The notes under the pieces are model-generated. The model was not told where the DNA came from. It searched no databases and saw nothing but the letters and a program-made list of their open reading frames with translations. A stretch of DNA of 64,000 bases from Paenibacillus sp. HWE-109 (GTDB lineage Bacteria > Bacillota > Bacilli > Paenibacillales > NBRC-103111), in the NCBI RefSeq assembly GCF_022163125.1, contig NZ_CP091881.1, positions 2,914,001 to 2,978,000 of the forward strand, read 5' to 3'. This document shows positions 51,857-60,430 of the stretch, piece by piece (the first letter of the stretch is position 1; each line of letters begins with the position of its first letter). Made by a program: the position numbers and the translations under genes.

Positions 51857-53266
51857 ATGGCACAAAATCGGAAAAAGACAGGTACACGATTAACCGGAAG
51901 GATCGTATTTCCGGGCAATCCGTCATACAATGTGGCCAGAATGGAGTTCAATAGACGCTTTTCCAAATTTCCAAGGGTCATTGTTTTTTGCAGGCGAACT
52001 CAGGATGTGATCAATGCAGTCAAATGGGCTCGTGAGCGGGGCGTACGGCTGCGAGTGCGCAGCGGGCGGCACAGCTATGAAGGCTTTTCGGCTGTAAATG
52101 GCGGTATTATTATCGATGTGAGCGAGATGAATAAGGTTAAGGTTGATCGAAAAAATATGGTGGCCATTGTTCAGACGGGAAATCCACTTGCCCGTGTGTA
52201 CAAAAAGCTGTGGAATAAGCGTGTGACACTTCCGGCTGGGACTGCGCCCGACGTAGGCGTAGCTGGGCTTACCATGGGAGGTGGCATTGGACTTCTGTCC
52301 CGGAAATATGGACTTACGTGCGATAACTTGAAACAAGTGAAGATGATCGTAGCTTCAGGGCGGTTCGGGGCAAGGACGATTGTGGCAAACAGGAGGAAAC
52401 ATTCCGATCTGTTGTGGGCATCACGAGGCGGCGGGGGAGGAAATTTTGGCGTTGCTATAGCCTATACTTTTCGGGTTAGACCCATTTCAATGGTTTCTAT
52501 ATACAGCGTTAACTGGAAATGGGGGGATTTGGAGAAGGTGTTACCGGCTTGGCAGCGCTGGGCCCCGTCTGTCACGAACCGCTTAACCTCAACAATCGAG
52601 GTGACTGCCAAGCAGGTGGGAACTATTGTATCTACCGGGCAATTACTTGGCGGTGCAGAGGAGTTGCGTCAATTGATTAGACCTCTCTTGCGAGCAGGTA
52701 CGCCGGTGAAGGTGATGGTGAAGACAGTGCCTTTTATTGAAGCAACCAAATTTTTCGCTGAGTCGGACCTAAATTTGGAACCGAAGTTTAAAATAACCGG
52801 GGCTTACGGATTCAAACCTTTGCCTCGTGAAGGAGTACGAATTATACGTGACTTTTTATCCAAAGCACCCAACAGGTATTCTAGCGTTTGGAGTCAAAGC
52901 ATAGGTGGTGCAGGAAGCGCGGTAAGTCGAGTATCGCCTACTGCAACGGCCTATCCTCATCGAAAGGCTGAGACAATCTACGAACTGTCAGCCCGCTGGA
53001 GGAACAACGGGGATCAGCAGCGGAATATTCAGTGGGTGAGAAGATTCCGGAGAGCGTTACGTACCTTTGTTAATGGGGATTATGTGAACTTTCCCGATTT
53101 GCAGATTAAGAACTGGCCCACTGCGTATTATGGTGTGAACTTTGGCAGATTGAAGCAGGTGAAACGAAAGTACGATCCTCATAATGTGTTTCGTTTTGCT
53201 CAGAGTATTCCAGTGGGTAAAAAGGTAAGAAAAAATAGTACTCACACCAGATTTAAATTGAAATAA
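51857..53266 (+). CDS. FAD-linked oxidase, berberine-bridge (BBE) type
   Basis: A 469-residue flavoprotein. The PCMH-type FAD domain shows PRVIVFCRRTQDVINAVKWA, VRSGRHSYEGFS (the His is the usual covalent flavin site), GNPLARVYKKLW, LPAGTAPDVGVAGLTMGGGIGLLSRKYGL and LLWASRGGGGGNFGVA. The BBE tail is YYGVNFGRLKQVKRKYDPHNVFRF. Members oxidise sugars or alkaloid-like substrates and reduce O2. There is no signal peptide, but the N-terminus is unusually basic (AQNRKKTGTRLTGR). ATG 51857 has only a weak ribosome binding site. A strong terminator overlaps the stop codon. Confidence 0.87.
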   Translation: MAQNRKKTGTRLTGRIVFPGNPSYNVARMEFNRRFSKFPRVIVFCRRTQDVINAVKWARERGVRLRVRSGRHSYEGFSAVNGGIIIDVSEMNKVKVDRKNMVAIVQTGNPLARVYKKLWNKRVTLPAGTAPDVGVAGLTMGGGIGLLSRKYGLTCDNLKQVKMIVASGRFGARTIVANRRKHSDLLWASRGGGGGNFGVAIAYTFRVRPISMVSIYSVNWKWGDLEKVLPAWQRWAPSVTNRLTSTIEVTAKQVGTIVSTGQLLGGAEELRQLIRPLLRAGTPVKVMVKTVPFIEATKFFAESDLNLEPKFKITGAYGFKPLPREGVRIIRDFLSKAPNRYSSVWSQSIGGAGSAVSRVSPTATAYPHRKAETIYELSARWRNNGDQQRNIQWVRRFRRALRTFVNGDYVNFPDLQIKNWPTAYYGVNFGRLKQVKRKYDPHNVFRFAQSIPVGKKVRKNSTHTRFKLK

Positions 53267-53297
53267 AGGAGCTGCCAGCGGCAGCTCCTTTATTTTG
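53261..53297 (+). terminator. Terminator of the BBE oxidase gene
   Basis: AAATAAAGGAGCTGCC (53261-53276) pairs with GGCAGCTCCTTTATTT (53280-53295), loop AGC. The stop codon lies in the left arm. It is bidirectional with the opposing reductase gene. Confidence 0.8.
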
Positions 53298-53320
53298 GTG
53301 CGATCTATTTTGCAGCCGTT

Positions 53321-53830
53321 TTAATGACCAATCGCATAGTGCAATTGAACGACGCCGCTGCCGAGTGATTTGAAGTTTAACAATTCCACTTCCTTGTATT
53401 GGTACTTCTCCGTATCAATCAATAGATTGAGTCCTTTCCCTTCCAGTACCGGCGCGACATTGAATATGAGTTCGTCAACAAGCCCTTGACCCAGAAAAGC
53501 ATTGTGAAGGTCCGCGCCCCCCGAGATGAGGGCGGTTGGATAGCCTTTATCCTGCAGGTAGCTCAAGGCTTCGAGCGGCGAGCCGACAACCGTTACACCG
53601 GGAATTTCTTTCACGTTTGCCGATACGACAACGATATCCATGCCGGTAAAAGCACCCCCGACTCCGCTCGCTTGCATCCCTTCAAACGTGCGTCTTCCAA
53701 CAATGAAATTACCAGCTGCTTGAGCATGGGCCGCAAAATCGCCGAGCGCTTCCTTTTTTGGGGGATTATTCGGACTCGATTGTGCGTAGTTGCCATTGCC
53801 TGTTAGTGTTGCCCATAGAATTGTTTTCAT
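53321..53830 (-). CDS. Dihydrofolate-reductase-like protein (RibD C-terminal family)
   Basis: A 169-residue NADPH-dependent reductase-like protein: KTILWATLTGNGNYAQS at the start, FIVGRRTFEGMQASG, GYPTALISGGADLHNAFLGQGLVDELIFNVAPVLEGKG near the end. It belongs to the RibD_C/YyaP-like group rather than true folate reductases; the substrate is unknown. AGGAGG lies 7 nt before ATG 53830. It is the second gene leftward of the haloalkane-dehalogenase-like gene, 63 bp apart, so the two may be cotranscribed. Confidence 0.85.
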   Translation of the reverse strand: MKTILWATLTGNGNYAQSSPNNPPKKEALGDFAAHAQAAGNFIVGRRTFEGMQASGVGGAFTGMDIVVVSANVKEIPGVTVVGSPLEALSYLQDKGYPTALISGGADLHNAFLGQGLVDELIFNVAPVLEGKGLNLLIDTEKYQYKEVELLNFKSLGSGVVQLHYAIGH

Positions 53831-53893
53831 TGGATAGCCTCCTAATAGTTGATGATAATAAACGGTGATTATAGTTCAGCGTAGCTTTCTTGA

Positions 53894-54772
53894 TTACCGC
53901 GATGTCCGTTCAAGGACTCTGCGGATGGATGCGACCACCCGGTCCGGCCGATCTTCCTGCACATAGTGGGAGGCATCGTCTAACGACTCGGTTTCATTCA
54001 ATTTCAAATAACCTTGCCATTTTGCCATCTCTTCGGGTGGAAAGCCCGCGCTATCCTTCATCCCCCACAGAATCTGTGCTGGTAAATTGGATAGAACCGG
54101 AAGTTTCGCCTCTATTTCCGCGAGCCACGGACGCGCTTTTCGGATCTGCCTTGGGAATACCCATGTCGGTTTCCGGGATTTTGGGGTTGGGAATGGATCG
54201 GTGTAGGCTTTTCTCAAGTTATCCGTGATTTTCTCGGAATGATAGATCCCATGCGGGACAATCTTCTTGGCGAAGAAGTTTCGCCTTGTCTGCAGCCAAT
54301 ATCCGAAGGGCCATCCGCCCATGGCAAACGAGAATAGCTTCATCGCAGGGAGCGTGGCCGGCCATGCCCAGGTATTCATCACGACAACTCCGCGCAGGTT
54401 CTCACGGTGCCTTACAGCGTAGTTGAATCCGATCGGGCCTCCCCAATCTTGGACGACTAGTACGAAGTCCTTGAGATCCAGTCGCCGGATGAATTCAGTG
54501 ACAGCCTCCGAATGCTCTTTCGGCGTATAGCCATAATCGGAAGGAGCTCGTGACATTCCGAGTCCCGGGAAATCTAATGCAATCAGACGGCATTCGCCGC
54601 TCAATTCTTTGATGACGTTCCGGTAAAGATACGACCAGGTGGGGTTTCCGTGTAGGAGAAGAATGACAGGCCCCTGACCCTCGTCAACGTAATGAATCAT
54701 GCCATCGCGATAAGACATCCAGTGGTCCTTGAACGGATACTCCGATGCATCTACATCAAACGGTCTTTGCAT
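53894..54772 (-). CDS. Haloalkane dehalogenase-like alpha/beta hydrolase
   Basis: A 292-residue alpha/beta hydrolase. LLLHGNPTWSYLYRN gives the oxyanion and halide-binding Asn; VLVVQDWGGPIGFNYA carries the nucleophile Asp with the halide-binding Trp; LWGMKDSAGFP and DDASHYVQEDRPD supply the acid and catalytic His. The Asp-nucleophile and HGNPTW/QDWGG pair are the hallmark of haloalkane dehalogenases, though some relatives are plain hydrolases. I choose ATG 54772, 7 nt after GGAGG, over ATG 54784. It is divergent from an HxlR regulator, probably its repressor. Confidence 0.82.
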   Translation of the reverse strand: MQRPFDVDASEYPFKDHWMSYRDGMIHYVDEGQGPVILLLHGNPTWSYLYRNVIKELSGECRLIALDFPGLGMSRAPSDYGYTPKEHSEAVTEFIRRLDLKDFVLVVQDWGGPIGFNYAVRHRENLRGVVVMNTWAWPATLPAMKLFSFAMGGWPFGYWLQTRRNFFAKKIVPHGIYHSEKITDNLRKAYTDPFPTPKSRKPTWVFPRQIRKARPWLAEIEAKLPVLSNLPAQILWGMKDSAGFPPEEMAKWQGYLKLNETESLDDASHYVQEDRPDRVVASIRRVLERTSR

Positions 54773-54963
54773 GTTTGCCTCCAATCTGCCAATTGTTACA
54801 AGCAGCGTTTAAATCGAATGGATTATATGTCTAAATATTCTGATTATTGAAGTGATTCAAAGTCCTGTTAATATCGATTGAGCGCCCCGGTTGCGCGCAC
54901 CACACAGGGATTGATATCGATATGAAGTAGAATTTTGTGTTTCGGCTCTTCAATAAGACTACA

Positions 54964-55007
54964 GTACTGTGGTATATTTGAAAAGTACTTACAATATAGT
55001 GCAATAG
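54964..55007. promoter_or_regulatory. Putative HxlR operator in the divergent gap
   Basis: AGTACTGTGG (54964) and AAGTACTTAC (54982) repeat AGTACT at an 18-bp pitch. TTACAATA (54989) with the partial mirror ATAGTGCAAT follows. Placed 30-75 bp before the HxlR start, this suits autoregulation and control of the dehalogenase. Confidence 0.35.
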
Positions 55008-55039
55008 TTTCAAAAAATGAACTATGGAGGAAAACGTCA

Positions 55040-55381
55040 ATGTTGGATCGTTCTTGTATCGAAGCCATTGATCCTTTGCTAGAAATCTTGGATGGTAAGT
55101 GGACCCTGCCTCTTCTGCTAGAGTTGTTTGTCGGAACCAAACGATTTGGAGAGATGCGGCGAAAGCTACACCCGATTAGCCCGAAGACGTTAACGGATCG
55201 ACTACGGGTGCTGGAGGAGAAGGGGATTATAACGCGCACGCAGTACCCCGGTGTACCCTTGCACATCGAATATGAGCTGACTGAGCGAGGGTGGAATCTG
55301 CAGCCTATTTTTGCGGCTATGTGGACATGGGTTCAGGAAAATGGCTTAAGTACCGAGCGTGGGACGGAAGAGATGGCATAG
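55040..55381 (+). CDS. HxlR-family transcriptional regulator
   Basis: A 113-residue winged-helix regulator with the family start CIEAIDPLLEILDGKWTLPLLLEL, then GTKRFGEMRRKLHPISPKTLTDRLRVLEEKGIITRTQYP (recognition helix) and VPLHIEYELTERGWNL. The N-terminal Cys 5 is the redox-sensing position of this family. ATG 55040 follows GGAGG by 9 nt; the frame open to 54935 is not credible. Divergent from the haloalkane-dehalogenase-like gene. Confidence 0.87.
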   Translation: MLDRSCIEAIDPLLEILDGKWTLPLLLELFVGTKRFGEMRRKLHPISPKTLTDRLRVLEEKGIITRTQYPGVPLHIEYELTERGWNLQPIFAAMWTWVQENGLSTERGTEEMA

Positions 55382-55630
55382 GTGTGTGTGAATGTAACGA
55401 AGCACGGGAGCGTAGACGGTTGGGAGCGGAACAAGCTCTTTTTCGTTGAAGTAACGGGGTTTACATGTCATTTTAAAAGTCATCTAACGAGTTCACAGAC
55501 AATGGCAACTCATATGCTGCTAATCCGGAATCATGTAGCGATAGAGATAATTATCAAGAAGTTCTTCAGGAATTAAAATTCATGTGCTAGTTCGGTTTGG
55601 CAAACCTTGAATAAAGAACACTCTACAAAC

Positions 55631-55663
55631 GAAAAGGAGCTGCCAAACGGCAGTTCTTTTTGG
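55631..55663 (+). terminator. Terminator in the HxlR-downstream gap
   Basis: AAAGGAGCTGCC (55633-55644) pairs with GGCAGTTCTTTTT (55649-55661). The rest of 55382-55926 has no recognisable gene; a weak 64-codon frame after the regulator looks like decayed sequence. Confidence 0.7.
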
Positions 55664-55852
55664 AATGAGTAAACGGGAATTGCGTGCAATGACGACACGT
55701 TTATTTACATCCAGAACTTAAAACCCTACTACATGTTCACAAAACCCGTATTTTATACATATGTACTCCATAGTCTAAAGGGTATCTTTCCAGAAACCCA
55801 ATATCGGACGTCAAGAACTTGACCCGTTAAACGACAAGAACTACTCGTCGCA

Positions 55853-55898
55853 AAAAAGGCTTGGAAAACCACCCAGATTCGGTGGTTTCCAAGCCCTT
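55853..55898 (-). terminator. Terminator of the leftward accessory genes
   Basis: GGCTTGGAAAACCACC (55858-55873) pairs with GGTGGTTTCCAAGCC (55881-55895); on the minus strand TTTTTT follows. It lies 30 bp beyond the stop codon of the chimeric acetyltransferase gene. Confidence 0.75.
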
Positions 55899-55926
55899 TC
55901 CAATTTCTTGAAGTTGGCATTCATTT

Positions 55927-56457
55927 TTAAATAAGGAGTTTGCTGATATATGACATTGCTAAACGAACCTCAGTCTCCTCATTAATATTTCCAAGCGACA
56001 TAGACAATGGATTAAAACTGATCTCGCTTTCTCTTACTTTTCTTTGATTATTTGAAAGAAACGGGCATTTCAAACCTATGTCATCTATGTTAAACGAACG
56101 GCGGTTATCCATATAAACTGTTGCTCCTTCCTGCTTTTTCAAAGGAATTTTAAAAAGCAGTAAAGGCATGTTTTTTGTTGCTAACTCAGTTAATTTCTTT
56201 CCTCGAGGTACAGTCACCTCTTTTGCCATCTTGTAGCTTGGTGAATTTACTGACGAGAATAATATTCCACCGAGTAAGAAAGATCCTGGAGCTCCATCGT
56301 TTTCCCTAACACAGAATGCACTGGTTTGGTTAATATTTTTCTCTATTGCCTTAATATATTTTGGATCGCTTACCATAGGACCAAATAAGTATTCTACTTC
56401 TGCAGTCAATTCCAACCATCCGCTCAAATCATCTTTTGTAGCACTCACAACGTTCAT
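55927..56457 (-). pseudogene. Chimeric acetyltransferase remnant (GNAT N-terminal half)
   Basis: From ATG 56457 (GAAGGGG upstream) the first 76 residues match the front half of a GNAT acetyltransferase (NVVSATKDDLSGWLELTAEV, EYLFGPMVSDPKYIKAI, AFCVRENDGAPGSFLLGG, ILFSSVNSPSYKM). Just where the acetyl-CoA strand (GWLAVSEKxRxxG in relatives) should begin, the sequence switches to an unrelated tail of 100 residues (AKEVTVPRGKKLTELATKN onward), which I do not recognise. It has lost the cofactor loop, so it cannot be an active acetyltransferase. It is either a recombination product or two fused gene pieces. Confidence 0.6.
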
Positions 56458-56623
56458 AAAGAGCCCCTTCGAAAGAATGAATATTATCGACTTAATTGTA
56501 CCACATATTGGAATTATACTGCCCGAGGGAGCGGAACAGACCTCGAACAACTCGAGTTCGTTGGGAGCCAGCCGCGGCGTTAAATGAGGTGTTACGCAGT
56601 TTTGCAGAATTCCTGTGTTATCA

Positions 56624-57151
56624 TCATCCCAGAATTCCTTCACTTTCTAATTCACTTTTATTTGCAGGCCTTAAAGAAATGTCTTTTCCCCATCCGATTT
56701 TAGTTCCATACTTACCGTTATATAAACAACCACATGTTGTGCATTCCTTTACAACTGTTTTACTGCTTATATTTGTATAATAATGAAGCTCACCCTGACA
56801 AACATCACATGACTCTTCGTACGACTTATTATAAATTGTCAGACCCTCGACAATCGATATATATAAGCTAAAATAGTCTTTGACTCTTCGTTCCTTCATT
56901 AATTTATCTATTTTCTTACGTGTATCTTTTACCATATCTTCAGAGATAGCTAGTTCATTAGGGTTTAAATTCATTATTGTTTTATCCCAATTACTTGTCC
57001 ATTTTGGATGAGCATTTTTGATGTACTTCTCAATGTATGTCCAAGATTCCCTAAGTTCATCTATGATTTTTGGAGGATTAAAATTACTTGGTTCGAATAC
57101 TAAATCTAAAAAAATTCGAGTAACCTTATTTAGATGACCATAGATATTCAT
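56624..57151 (-). CDS. Uncharacterised protein with zinc-ribbon-like C-terminus
   Basis: A 175-residue protein of unknown family. The first 115 residues are helical and charged (FEPSNFNPPKIIDELRESW near the start). Then ESCDVCQGELHYYT and VVKECTTCGCLYNG place two C-x-x-C pairs about 25 residues apart, a likely zinc ribbon. Low GC, as in the neighbouring immunity-like genes. ATG 57151 has GGTGAT 5 nt upstream. It could be an immunity protein or a nucleic-acid-binding factor; position is the only clue. Confidence 0.55.
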   Translation of the reverse strand: MNIYGHLNKVTRIFLDLVFEPSNFNPPKIIDELRESWTYIEKYIKNAHPKWTSNWDKTIMNLNPNELAISEDMVKDTRKKIDKLMKERRVKDYFSLYISIVEGLTIYNKSYEESCDVCQGELHYYTNISSKTVVKECTTCGCLYNGKYGTKIGWGKDISLRPANKSELESEGILG

Positions 57152-57312
57152 AATATCACCATTGATAAAATTTGTTTTTTCTGGTTTTGCGAACAGCTAT
57201 TGGTACAATAACCCTGTTTCAAATTTCTGATTCCTGCCTATGGCAAATGGATTATTGAACATACTTGACGAATAAACTTTCGAATCCTGCGTTAAACTGA
57301 CAGTTACTTCAT

Positions 57313-57354
57313 AAAAACAGGGAACAGCTTTTGCGGCAATCTGGTCCCTGTTTA
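57313..57354 (-). terminator. Terminator of the leftward operon
   Basis: AAACAGGGAACAG (57315-57327) pairs with CTGGTCCCTGTTT (57341-57353), and on the minus strand it ends CTGTTTTTATG. It would end transcripts coming from 57422-60430. The remaining gap 57152-57312 is featureless. Confidence 0.7.
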
Positions 57355-57421
57355 TTGTGCTAGAGTGCCCGTTAGTGCAATCATGTTTATCATATTCAGG
57401 TCCAAGTTATACTATTTCTAA

Positions 57422-57781
57422 TTACTTTATAAAGTTAGGATAGAACCAATGTAAATCAAAGAATAATTTTTTTAATTTCCCGAACCCATCACTTCCATCA
57501 AACACTCTATTCCATTGTCTTTCCGCCTCATAAGTATCGATGTACCTAAATTCTAATTTATTACATTCTAATTGTCTTACTAATAGTTTAGGCCCTTCAT
57601 AAGGATAATTCACTTCATTTTGTACGATATATAAATCACAAACTGAAGTCCATCCGTAAATATGATTCGAAAAATTTGAATCTCTGACAGAAACCACCAA
57701 GTTGTAAATACTTAAAAACTTGTTATCTTTACTACTTAGTCGTTCATAATCAGAACAAATATCATCCCAATTTCTTATCAT
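57422..57781 (-). CDS. Immunity-like small protein (119 aa)
   Basis: A 119-residue soluble protein that reads like one of the many small immunity families: MIRNWDDICSDYERLSSKDN, HIYGWTSVCDLYIVQNE, YPYEGPKLLVRQLECNKLEFRYIDTYEAERQWNRVFDG, ending LFFDLHWFYP. I recall the PYxGPxLxI...FRYIDTxxxxxQWxR pattern from unnamed proteins near polymorphic toxins, but cannot name it. ATG 57781 follows GGAGAG; a longer frame to 57808 lacks a site. Confidence 0.55.
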   Translation of the reverse strand: MIRNWDDICSDYERLSSKDNKFLSIYNLVVSVRDSNFSNHIYGWTSVCDLYIVQNEVNYPYEGPKLLVRQLECNKLEFRYIDTYEAERQWNRVFDGSDGFGKLKKLFFDLHWFYPNFIK

Positions 57782-57868
57782 AGTAGCTCTCCAAAAACAG
57801 TTTTTCATTCTCTACTAACCAAGTAAGACACAATCCGCGAGTTAGCGATGGATTGTTTTCACCACCGT

Positions 57869-57888
57869 GCTATCGTTCTCCGTTAGAA
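57869..57888 (-). repeat. Short dispersed motif (GCTATCGTTCTCCGTTAGAA)
   Basis: The best-formed copy of the motif family, lying between two leftward genes. Other copies are at 28114, 50308, 62149, 62629 and 63193. Confidence 0.45.
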
Positions 57889-57910
57889 TCACATATGATT
57901 ATGTATCTTC

Positions 57911-58201
57911 TTACATTTTGGATAATAACATATCCTTTACATCCTCTAATGAGTACCCTGAAACTGTCGGCTTAACAATAATATGTATATGGTCCTTCAA
58001 GTAAGGTATCTTCCTAATTAACGGGAAATCAATAACTTTACACTTAAAGCCTTTTCTCGAATCATCGATTAACTCATCTCCAATTTCAAGGACATCATCA
58101 ACAATGATTTGTCCATAAACAATGATACAATCCTTGAACTTAACATTAGTTTCAAGGATGCTTTTAATGACAAATGTATCCTTGACTACGATCTTCCCCA
58201 T
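57911..58201 (-). CDS. Small uncharacterised protein, third gene of the HEPN / nuclease operon
   Basis: A 96-residue, beta-rich soluble protein (MGKIVVKDTFVIKSILETNV, IIVYGQIIVDDVLEIGDELI, IRKIPYLKDHIHIIVKPTVS). It is not recognised; the alternating hydrophobic strands suggest a small barrel or a sandwich fold. ATG 58201 comes 4 nt after the stop codon of the upstream gene, with AGGATGTGACGAG as ribosome binding region, so it is translated as part of that operon. It may be a regulatory or immunity partner. Confidence 0.55.
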   Translation of the reverse strand: MGKIVVKDTFVIKSILETNVKFKDCIIVYGQIIVDDVLEIGDELIDDSRKGFKCKVIDFPLIRKIPYLKDHIHIIVKPTVSGYSLEDVKDMLLSKM

Positions 58202-58205
58202 CTCG

Positions 58206-59174
58206 TCACATCCTAATATGACCCTGTATTATTTCCATATTATAAAAATGCTCAGTTGGATCAAAGACTTCCCTATCAGCATCCCCGTTGGTTTCCTCCA
58301 TCTCATCGACGGACCAATGCTCCAAGTCCTCTTCTTCTTCATCACCATAAAAACTATCTGTATTGACAATAATATCATCGGTTTCGATAGTGATTTCTAG
58401 CGGCTCATTGACATCTAGCTGAAGATTAACAACATACGGATAGGAACTTTCAAATCGAACGCCATCTCCCCGCTCGTAGTCCCCGTCGGAGCCATACTGA
58501 TGCTCGATATCAACATTACCACTTACTTGGACATCGATATGCTGATGATCAATTGACCTCACAATGATTTCCTCAATGTCGCTTCCTTCGACAATATAAT
58601 GTGTAGACAACATGTCAACTTCAACCAATACGTCTTCAATTGTGGCCGATGAGATCGCTTTATGCAGAGATACTTCCAGCGCCTCAGAAACCATTTCTTT
58701 CAGTTCTTCGATGTCTTCAAAGAATCTATGTACAGCAGATAAAGTATCCTCCACAAGCTTGTTCCCGGTAACATGATCCACGTTAAACGTGCTTTTATTG
58801 TAGTGAACGTATATACTGAGTTCGTCTACCGCCTGTTGTGTTCTGTCTATGATAAATGACAGGTCCAGCTTAAGCACGTCGGTCACGAATTCATCCGAGA
58901 GTCCCCCACGAATCGCATACTGCATTTTTTCCGTTCTTTTAGGTGTCGTTCTTTTGCCATTGTTGTCGTCCCACCACCCACATAGCATGACACTTGAATT
59001 TGGAGCTAAACGATCGATGACATGATTAACTAGTTCCCTAATCCCTAAAGAGAAGAATGCGTAGCGTAATGGATTTGTTTCAGATGATAGTGCATCGAGC
59101 GATGCCGTAAACGCATCAACTTCCATTGTTCTCTTTAGATACTTTTGAATGACGTGTCTCGGCATTTGTTTCAT
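58206..59174 (-). CDS. Protein resembling the predicted pPIWI-associating nuclease family
   Basis: A 322-residue acidic protein. RHVIQKYLKRTMEVDAFTAS, NPLRYAFFSLGIRELVNHVI, KMQYAIRGGLSDEFVTDVL and NVDHVTGNKLVEDTLSAVHRFF match from memory the pP_pnuc (predicted pPIWI-associating nuclease) family seen beside prokaryotic PIWI-RE and as stand-alone defence-type genes. The C-terminal half (VEVDMLSTHYIVEGSDIEEI, YGSDGDYERGDGVRF) is beta-rich; the last 45 residues are strongly acidic (YGDEEEEDLEHW). No PIWI gene is present. A GC-rich element lies upstream (59246-59346). It follows the HEPN-like gene by 185 bp and precedes a 96-codon gene by 4 bp. Confidence 0.6.
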   Translation of the reverse strand: MKQMPRHVIQKYLKRTMEVDAFTASLDALSSETNPLRYAFFSLGIRELVNHVIDRLAPNSSVMLCGWWDDNNGKRTTPKRTEKMQYAIRGGLSDEFVTDVLKLDLSFIIDRTQQAVDELSIYVHYNKSTFNVDHVTGNKLVEDTLSAVHRFFEDIEELKEMVSEALEVSLHKAISSATIEDVLVEVDMLSTHYIVEGSDIEEIIVRSIDHQHIDVQVSGNVDIEHQYGSDGDYERGDGVRFESSYPYVVNLQLDVNEPLEITIETDDIIVNTDSFYGDEEEEDLEHWSVDEMEETNGDADREVFDPTEHFYNMEIIQGHIRM

Positions 59175-59245
59175 GTCTTTAACCCACCTTATCTAGCATA
59201 TTATTTTCATTGTCTACAACTTTATTTACCAGTCTACTTTATTTT

Positions 59246-59346
59246 CTCGGAACTGCTGCTGCCTTCCAGAAACGCAGGAACTTGAGCTGCAGCTGTTCGT
59301 GCTCACCGCCATCGCTTGCTGCCAGACTACAACTTTATTTTCCGAG
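59246..59346 (-). other. GC-rich structured element 1, candidate ncRNA or 5' leader
   Basis: CTCGGAA (59246-59252) and TTCCGAG (59340-59346) close an element with internal GAGCTGCAGCTGTTCGTGCTC-like pairing (59284-59304). It is GC-rich amid AT-rich DNA. A diverged relative lies at 60641-60725, also directly upstream of a gene of the same operon. Shared cores: CAGGA, TGAGCTGxAGxTGTTC, ACCxCCATCGC, CAAC. I found no reading frame in it. Confidence 0.45.
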
Positions 59347-59359
59347 TTTCACCGAACAT

Positions 59360-60430
59360 CTACGGCAGTCGAGCTAACTCTTCTAAAATACAGTGCTTTA
59401 CAAACCCTTCTAACACTTCAATGCATTCTCTTACAAAAGAAACGGCATTTTCTAGGTTACCACCATGAAAATTATCGTTTCGAATGGCATACAAACACAT
59501 TAAAAGTGCTTCTTCCATGTTATTTGTCAACACAGGCTCAGGAAAGAGTCTTGGGCCGTGAGGGTATATATGCTCATCAACATAGTACGACAACTCAGTA
59601 GAAACATTTACTTTCCCTCTACCCTTTCTCACCTTCAAGTCAGCATTAATGAAAGAATTTAAGAAATGAATTCGTCCTGCCGTAATATTCATCAGATATG
59701 TTTTAGCAAACAACCGATTATTCATGTACATAATAATCTCAGCTTTTTCACCTTCCAGAGTACCACCCACTCTAGGATTAAAGTGAGAATTGGTTTCTAA
59801 ATCATATAGTGAATTGTATGCTGTCCAAAGAGAACGATATTTGGCAATCATTTCATGATATCGAAGTCCAACTTCATTGCCGATACCATTAGCATTGTTC
59901 ATCCAAAATAACGCCCTCTCAACGTTATCCTTTGTGCCCGTTGTTCGTACTCCCTTAATTTTGCTAACATCACCAAGCGACTTTTCAAAGGAAGAAATTT
60001 GAATTGGTACGGATGCTGAATCGTAATTAATTCGGTCAAATTCCATCGTTTCATATGTAGTTTCCACATGACAACACTCAAGACTTCTCTCAATTAATTT
60101 AAATCTCGTATTTCCTTTCTTTCTTACACGTATTAATCCATTGTTCCTACTTGATGTATTCGATAATAAAAGAGTATTAAAGATCCATTGTGTCAAATCA
60201 TTAACTACATATTTGAATGCAGCAAAAGAGATACTAGGATCTGTCGGTAAGGTAAAAGTAGTAGTTGTTTGGCCTTTTACTGAGGTAGCCTGATTACCTT
60301 TTGTTTGAAATTCTAGCGAATTTAGCTCCGTGTTGTCACTACCTAACTTCGCGCACATTGCATTGGAGATAGATCCGTCGAATTCCACTCCTTCAAATTG
60401 CATTTCAAAATCGTAGACATAGTGTGACAA
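59360..60430 (-). CDS. HEPN-like protein with R-x4-H motif, candidate toxin/defence effector
   Basis: A 356-residue soluble protein. The C-terminal quarter is helical and contains LLMCLYAIRNDNFHGGNLE, an R-x4-H motif (Arg 317, His 322) as in HEPN ribonucleases of abortive-infection and toxin systems. The N-terminal 250 residues are a beta-rich, unrecognised domain (VKGQTTTTFTLPTDPSISF, IKGVRTTGTKDNVERALFW). The start is TTG 60430, 8 nt after AGGAGG. It is the first gene of a leftward operon with a pPIWI-nuclease-like protein. Function is inferred: RNA cleavage or nucleotide transfer on infection. Family naming needs a profile search. Confidence 0.6.
   Translation of the reverse strand: MSHYVYDFEMQFEGVEFDGSISNAMCAKLGSDNTELNSLEFQTKGNQATSVKGQTTTTFTLPTDPSISFAAFKYVVNDLTQWIFNTLLLSNTSSRNNGLIRVRKKGNTRFKLIERSLECCHVETTYETMEFDRINYDSASVPIQISSFEKSLGDVSKIKGVRTTGTKDNVERALFWMNNANGIGNEVGLRYHEMIAKYRSLWTAYNSLYDLETNSHFNPRVGGTLEGEKAEIIMYMNNRLFAKTYLMNITAGRIHFLNSFINADLKVRKGRGKVNVSTELSYYVDEHIYPHGPRLFPEPVLTNNMEEALLMCLYAIRNDNFHGGNLENAVSFVRECIEVLEGFVKHCILEELARLP

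Noticed and set aside
55382..55576. 64-codon frame directly after the HxlR gene
   Set aside because: Composition is not protein-like and there is no start signal; the region looks decayed.
59299..59601. 100-codon plus-strand frame
   Set aside because: Overlaps GC-rich element 1 and the 3' end of the HEPN-like gene, with no ribosome binding site.
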